Notes under the pieces: model-generated | What the model saw: only the letters and a program-made list of their open reading frames with translations | What the model was told of the DNA's origin: nothing | Databases searched by the model: none | Made by a program: the position numbers and the translations under genes | NCBI RefSeq assembly: GCF_000739775.1 | Contig: NZ_BBJH01000027.1 | Location: forward strand, 62,001 to 126,000 | DNA: 64,000 nucleotides | Source of the DNA: Paraburkholderia heleia NBRC 101817 | Lineage (GTDB): Bacteria > Pseudomonadota > Gammaproteobacteria > Burkholderiales > Burkholderiaceae | Direction of reading: 5' to 3' | Shown: positions 59,710 through 64,000 of the stretch, piece by piece | How the letters are laid out: each line of letters starts with the position of its first letter | Position numbering within the stretch: the stretch's first letter is position 1

Positions 59710-60804
59710 TCAGGCCGTGAAGCCCGGCAGGAACAGCGAGCGCCGGCCGAAAAGCGGCGACGTGAACGGCTGATCCGTGCCGCGGTCGTATTCTTCGTGG
59801 TAGCGGCCGATGCGCTCCACCTCGCTGCGCGAGCCGAGTATCACGGGCACGCGGCCATGCAGCGTGCGCGGCACCACATCGAGAATGCGCTCGCGTCCCG
59901 TGATCGCGAGTCCGCCCGCCTGCTCGACCAGAAAGCTCATCGGGTTGGCCTCGTAGAGCAGGCGCAGGCGCCCCTCCATGGCCGGCGTTTTCGAATCTCG
60001 CGGGTACATGAACACGCCGCCGCGCATGAGGATGCGATGCACCTCCGCCACCATCGAAGCGATCCAGCGCATGTTGAAGTCGCTCGTGCGGCAGCCGCTG
60101 CGCCCGTCCTTGCACTCCTGCACGTAGCGGCGCACGGGCGGCTCCCAGAAGCGCTCGTTGGACGCGTTGATCGCGAATTCGCAGGTTTCGTCAGGAATAC
60201 GAATGTTCGAATGCGTGAGCACGAAATTGCCGATGTCGCGCTCCAGCGTGAAACCGTGCGTGCCGTTGCCGACCGAGAGCACGAGCATCGTCGACGGCCC
60301 GTAGACGGCGTAACCCGCCGCGACCTGCTCGCTGCCCGGTCTGAAAAACGCGGCTTCGTCCACGGCCGCGCCGTCATGGCGCAGCACCGAGAAGATCGAG
60401 CCCACCACGCCGTTGATGTCGATGTTGGATGAGCCGTCGAGCGGGTCGAAGGCGAGCAGATAGTCGCCGCGCGGATAACCCGGCGGTATGGGGTAGATGC
60501 GCTCCATTTCCTCGGACGCCATGGCGGCGAGCAGCCCGTCCCACTCGCATTGCTGCACGAAGGTCTCGTTGGTGGTGAGATCGAGCTTTTTCTGCTCTTC
60601 CCCGTGCGTATTGAGGCTCAGCGCGGAGCCGTAGTTGCCGCCCAGCGCGCCCTTGGTAAGCATGGACGAGATCGACTTGATCGCGGCGGCAACGTCGATC
60701 AGGAGCGCGGCGAGCCCGGCATTGCGCGCCTCGCCCGTGCCGCCCGGCTGACGATCGAGCGTGTCGATCAGGAACTTGGAAAGGGTCGTGCGGCCGTCTT
60801 GCAT
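59710..60804 (-). CDS. cbbF: Fructose-1,6-bisphosphatase class I
   Basis: 364 residues (GGAGATCGCC before ATG 60804). Metal-binding motif LAFDPLDGSSNIDINGVVGS, plus GGVFMYPRDSKTPAMEGRLR and NPMSFLVEQAGGLAITGRE. Also acts on sedoheptulose-bisphosphate in Calvin-operon copies. Lies between cbbX and cbbP. Confidence 0.96.
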   Translation of the reverse strand: MQDGRTTLSKFLIDTLDRQPGGTGEARNAGLAALLIDVAAAIKSISSMLTKGALGGNYGSALSLNTHGEEQKKLDLTTNETFVQQCEWDGLLAAMASEEMERIYPIPPGYPRGDYLLAFDPLDGSSNIDINGVVGSIFSVLRHDGAAVDEAAFFRPGSEQVAAGYAVYGPSTMLVLSVGNGTHGFTLERDIGNFVLTHSNIRIPDETCEFAINASNERFWEPPVRRYVQECKDGRSGCRTSDFNMRWIASMVAEVHRILMRGGVFMYPRDSKTPAMEGRLRLLYEANPMSFLVEQAGGLAITGRERILDVVPRTLHGRVPVILGSRSEVERIGRYHEEYDRGTDQPFTSPLFGRRSLFLPGFTA

Positions 60805-60830
60805 GGCGATCTCCAGAGTCAGGTGTTCGG

Positions 60831-61838
60831 TCAGCCCGGCGGCGCGCTGCGTGGCCCAGCCTGTGTCTGAGCCTCGGTATGCGCCGCGGAAAAAACGCGG
60901 CTCGCGCGCACGTCGGCGGCGCCGATCAGCGTGAGCGCCGCGGCGTCGAGCGGCGCGTCGTTTTGCATCGTCGTGGCGAAAAGGCGATTGGCCTGGCGCA
61001 GGCGCGCGCGGTCGAGCGCGTTGCGCACGGAACGCGCGTTGGCGAAATTCGGCTGCCGAATGCGCAGCGCGAGATAGTCGGCGAAGGCGCGGCGCGAGTC
61101 GGCGTCGAAACGGTAATGCATCGTCGCGAGCATGCGCTCCGCGATGTCGAGCAACTCCGTTTCGCCGTAGTCGGGAAACGTGAGGTGATGCGCAATGCGC
61201 GAACGAAAGCCCGGATTGCTCTCGAAGAACACCGCCATGCGCTCGGCGTAGCCGGCCAGAATCACCACCAGGTCGTCGCGCCGGTTCTCCATGGTCTGCA
61301 GCAGGATCTCGATCGCCTCCTGGCCGTAGTCGCGTTCGTTCTCGGGGCGATAGAGGTAATACGCTTCGTCGATGAAGAGCACGCCGCCCATCGCGCGCTT
61401 GAGCACGTCGCGCGTTTTCGGCGCGGTATGGCCGATGTACTGGCCCACCAGATCGTCACGCGTGACGGAAACCAGATGATTGCGGCGAATGTAGCCGAGC
61501 CGGTGCAGCACTTCGGCCATGCGAAGCGCCACCGTGGTTTTGCCGGTGCCGGGATTGCCGCTGAAGCACATGTGCAGCGTAGGCGCGCCCGCCGCGAGGC
61601 CGAGCGCGCTACGTGCGCGCTCCACCAGCAGGTGCGCGGCGACTTCGCGGATGCGCGTCTTCACCGGCGCGAGCCCGACCAGATCGCGGTCGAGTTCGGC
61701 AAGCACGTCGCCGATGCCGGAGTCGCGATACAACGCGGCGAGATCGATCTGCTGCGGCTGCGGTTGCGACTCCACGGCCTGCTCGCCGTCCTGGGCGAGC
61801 GTGTGCGCATCGGCTTCCATGGTGGTGACTTCGTTCAT
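60831..61838 (-). CDS. cbbX: CbbX, red-type rubisco activase
   Basis: 335 residues. AAA+ protein: Walker A FSGNPGTGKTTVALRMAEVL (Lys100), DLVGQYIGHTAPKTRDVLKR (pore loop region) and Walker B GGVLFIDEAYYLYRPENERD. It removes inhibitory sugar phosphates from form IC rubisco by tugging the large-subunit C-terminus. A 35-residue acidic N-terminus precedes the core. Directly after cbbS, as usual. Confidence 0.95.
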   Translation of the reverse strand: MNEVTTMEADAHTLAQDGEQAVESQPQPQQIDLAALYRDSGIGDVLAELDRDLVGLAPVKTRIREVAAHLLVERARSALGLAAGAPTLHMCFSGNPGTGKTTVALRMAEVLHRLGYIRRNHLVSVTRDDLVGQYIGHTAPKTRDVLKRAMGGVLFIDEAYYLYRPENERDYGQEAIEILLQTMENRRDDLVVILAGYAERMAVFFESNPGFRSRIAHHLTFPDYGETELLDIAERMLATMHYRFDADSRRAFADYLALRIRQPNFANARSVRNALDRARLRQANRLFATTMQNDAPLDAAALTLIGAADVRASRVFSAAHTEAQTQAGPRSAPPG

Positions 61839-61894
61839 GGCCCCTCCCTGGGCGAATGGCGCGGTTCACGCGCGCCGGGCGGCACGGCGCGCGT

Positions 61895-62323
61895 TCAACC
61901 CGCGCTTGCGTAACGCTCGCCGGCAGGCCGCTCGCTCGCATAGCCCGAAATGCCGTAGCGCTGCACGCGCCCTTGTGCGTCCGTGCGGTCGAGACGAAAA
62001 CCCGGTTCTTCGTCGGGGCGGTTGACGATGAACGACAGGCGCATCGTCTCGAAGCCCCGCACCGAATCGAAGGCATTGACCTTGATGTAGTGCTCAGGAC
62101 GCGCGGCGCGGCAGGCCCGCACTTCCTGGAGCACGCCCGCCGCGTCGTGCCGATCGAACATGGGCAGGCCCCACATTTCCCAGTAGGTGTTGCGCGGATG
62201 CGGGTCGTCGGTGAACTCGACCGAACAGGCCCAGCCCTGGCGCAACGCATAGTCGATCTGCAAGCGGATTTCCTCGTCGGTCAGATCGGGCAGGAAGGAA
62301 AACGTACCTTGGGTAAGACGCAT
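61895..62323 (-). CDS. cbbS: Rubisco small subunit, red type (form IC)
   Basis: 142 residues (GAGGTGCGTC before ATG 62323). Begins MRLTQGTFSFLPDLTDEEIR, then YALRQGWACSVEFTDDPHPR and NTYWEMWGLPMFD; the C-terminal extension (GFRLDRTDAQGRVQRYGISG) is typical of red-type small subunits and forms the central barrel. Confidence 0.95.
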   Translation of the reverse strand: MRLTQGTFSFLPDLTDEEIRLQIDYALRQGWACSVEFTDDPHPRNTYWEMWGLPMFDRHDAAGVLQEVRACRAARPEHYIKVNAFDSVRGFETMRLSFIVNRPDEEPGFRLDRTDAQGRVQRYGISGYASERPAGERYASAG

Positions 62324-62378
62324 GACGCACCTCGTCGATGAATGCGGCGTTCGTAATGGCGAAACCGGTAAGCAACAA

Positions 62379-62397
62379 AGGGACCCGCGGCGTCCCT
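62379..62397. other. Hairpin between cbbL and cbbS
   Basis: AGGGAC-N7-GTCCCT lies in the 126-bp gap. On the minus strand the stem is followed by TTTGTT, so it may partly stop transcription or stabilise the cbbL message. Confidence 0.4.
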
Positions 62398-62449
62398 CGC
62401 CATTTTGCGAGAGCGTGCCTGACGCTGCGGCTCGTCCTGCGCTGGCGCC

Positions 62450-63949
62450 TCAGGCCGGAGTGGGCGTGACGGCGAAATCGGGCGTGTCGGTCGACGCGTA
62501 GTTGAACGTCACGTCGCGCCACGTATCGAGCGCCTGCTTGAGCGGCGTGCAGCTGCGCGCCGCGGCTTCGAGAATGTCGGGGCCTTCGTGCACGATGTCG
62601 CGGCCTTCGTTGCGCGCCTTCACCATCGCTTCGAGCGCCACGCGGTTGGCCTGCGCCCCCGCCTGAATGCCGCCCGGGTGACCGATCGTGCCGCCGCCGA
62701 ACTGCAGGATCGCGTCGTCGCCGAACAGGTTGAGCAACTGGTGCATCTGCCCCGCGTGAATGCCGCCCGAGGCCACCGGCATCACCTTGCGCAAGCCGGC
62801 CCACGGCTGGTCGAAGAAGATGCCGCGCGCGAGATCGACTTCGTTGTGCGCCTCGCGGCACACGTTGTAGTAGCCCTGGACGGCGAGCGGGTCGCCTTCG
62901 AGCTTGCCGACCGCCGTGCCCGCGTGCGCATGATCGACGCCGGCCATGCGCAGCCACTTGGCGATCACGCGAAACGAAATGCCGTGATTGCGCTGACGCG
63001 TGTACGTGCTGTGCCCCGCGCGATGCAGGTGCAGGATCATGTCGTTCCTGCGCGCCCAGCGTGCCATGGACTGGATCGCGGTCCAGCCGATCACGAGGTC
63101 GATCATGACGATGCACGAGCCCAGTTCCTTCGCGAATTCGGCGCGCTCGTACATGTCTTCCATCGTGCCTGCCGTCACGTTCAGATAGTGACCCTTGACC
63201 TCGCCCGTTTCGGCCTGCGCGCGGTTCACCGCTTCCATCGAGAACAGATAGCGGTCGCGCCAGTGCATGAACGCCTGCGAGTTGATGTTCTCGTCGTCCT
63301 TCAGAAAGTCGAGGCCGCCGCGCAGTCCTTCGTACACCACGCGCCCATAGTTCTTGCCCGACAAGCCGAGCTTGGGCTTGACCGTCGCGCCGAGCAGCGG
63401 CCGGCCGTATTTGTCGAGGCGTTCGCGCTCCACGACGATGCCGGTCGGCGGCCCCTGAAAGGTCTTGAGGTAGGCCACCGGAATGCGCATGTCTTCCAGA
63501 CGCAGCGCCTTGAGCGGCTTGAAGCCGAACACGTTGCCGATGATCGACGCCGTGAGGTTCGCCACCGACCCCTCTTCGAACAGGTCCAGCTCGTAGGCGA
63601 TATACGCGAAATACTGCGGCTCGCCCGCGCTCGAGGCCGGCACCGGGTCGACGCGGTACGCCTTCGCGCGGTACATGTCGCACGCGGTGAGGCGGTCGGT
63701 CCACACCACGGTCCACGTGGCCGTGGACGATTCGCCCGCCACCGCCGCGGCCGCTTCCTCCGGCTCCACGCCGGGTTGCGGCGTGATGCGAAAAAGCGCG
63801 ATGACGTCGGTGTCCTTGGGCGTGTAGTCGGGTTGCCAGTAGCCCATCTCGCGGTATTTCATGACGCCCGCGGCATAACGCTCGCGCGGGTTGGCCGCAT
63901 TGCGCTGCGGAGCAAGGGAGTCGATCACCGGCTGGCTGAAGTCGTTCAT
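62450..63949 (-). CDS. cbbL: Rubisco large subunit, red type (form IC)
   Basis: 499 residues (GAGGAAACGTC before ATG 63949). Catalytic Lys191 in GATVKPKLGLSGKNYGR, carbamylated Lys217 in GGLDFLKDDENINSQAF, loop-6 Lys in HAGTAVGKLEGDPL, and VASGGIHAGQMHQLL. The KYREMGYWQPDYTPKDTDVI opening marks form IC/ID. Fixes CO2 on ribulose-1,5-bisphosphate. First gene of an eight-gene operon; the promoter and usual divergent cbbR lie past the window edge. Confidence 0.97.
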   Translation of the reverse strand: MNDFSQPVIDSLAPQRNAANPRERYAAGVMKYREMGYWQPDYTPKDTDVIALFRITPQPGVEPEEAAAAVAGESSTATWTVVWTDRLTACDMYRAKAYRVDPVPASSAGEPQYFAYIAYELDLFEEGSVANLTASIIGNVFGFKPLKALRLEDMRIPVAYLKTFQGPPTGIVVERERLDKYGRPLLGATVKPKLGLSGKNYGRVVYEGLRGGLDFLKDDENINSQAFMHWRDRYLFSMEAVNRAQAETGEVKGHYLNVTAGTMEDMYERAEFAKELGSCIVMIDLVIGWTAIQSMARWARRNDMILHLHRAGHSTYTRQRNHGISFRVIAKWLRMAGVDHAHAGTAVGKLEGDPLAVQGYYNVCREAHNEVDLARGIFFDQPWAGLRKVMPVASGGIHAGQMHQLLNLFGDDAILQFGGGTIGHPGGIQAGAQANRVALEAMVKARNEGRDIVHEGPDILEAAARSCTPLKQALDTWRDVTFNYASTDTPDFAVTPTPA

Positions 63950-64000
63950 GACGTTTCCTCGAAGGTGGACTGGCGCGCTACCGGAAGAACGAAGCGCCTG

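Noticed and set aside
1..64000. tRNA or rRNA genes, CRISPR arrays, insertion sequences, phage genes
   Set aside because: I saw no cloverleaf, spaced repeat array, transposase or integrase in any strand; the repeats found are short palindromes and one coding microsatellite.

Overview
The window is about 64 kb of GC-rich chromosome. Gene families, codon use, the porins and the co-occurrence of a red-type Calvin operon with tetrahydromethanopterin (H4MPT) genes point to a Burkholderiaceae member, most likely Paraburkholderia-like. This is inferred from protein families only; no rRNA or tRNA gene is present to confirm it.

Layout. (1) 1-8.0 kb, plus strand: a tightly packed, mostly overlapping operon. 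It encodes a three-subunit molybdenum hydroxylase (first gene cut by the window edge), a CoxG-like protein, a DUF1116 (AllG/YlbE-like) protein, an HpxZ-like protein, an amidase and a phytanoyl-CoA-dioxygenase-like enzyme. (2) 8.1-15.3 kb, minus strand and convergent with it: a polar amino-acid-type ABC importer, an oxalate/formate-antiporter-like MFS carrier, an HpxW-like oxamate amidohydrolase and a GntR/FCD regulator. Together 1-15 kb looks like a catabolic island for an N-containing compound that funnels through oxalurate/oxamate-like intermediates. It carries candidate sigma-54 promoters and palindromic operators. (3) 15.6-30.2 kb: ordinary accessory genes, namely a GGDEF/EAL protein, a porin, PagL, three LysR regulators, tartrate dehydrogenase, free-Met-R-sulfoxide reductase, an aldo/keto reductase, an MFS carrier and a LysE exporter. 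Three decayed gene ends (a porin and two histidine kinases) lie among them.

(4) 30.7-41.1 kb, minus strand: a methanol oxidation operon, xoxF-xoxG-xoxJ-unknown secreted protein-LysR-mxaR-S-A-C-K-L. The dehydrogenase has the extra Asp of lanthanide-dependent XoxF enzymes. (5) 41.7-54.8 kb, mostly plus strand: formaldehyde oxidation through H4MPT (Fae, MtdB, Mch) with cofactor biosynthesis genes (beta-RFAP synthase, DHPS-like and FolB-like proteins, a flavoprotein, two ATP-grasp ligases, a CitG-like protein, a PCD-like protein) and a sigma-54 activator. (6) 54.8-63.9 kb, minus strand: a complete Calvin operon, cbbL-S-X-F-P-T-A-E, encoding form IC (red-type) rubisco and its activase.

Regions 4-6 form a coherent module. 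Methanol is oxidised to formaldehyde in the periplasm, formaldehyde is oxidised on H4MPT toward formate and CO2 (the Fhc formyltransferase/hydrolase genes are not in the window), and CO2 is fixed by the Calvin cycle. This is autotrophic methylotrophy; no serine-cycle or RuMP genes were seen.
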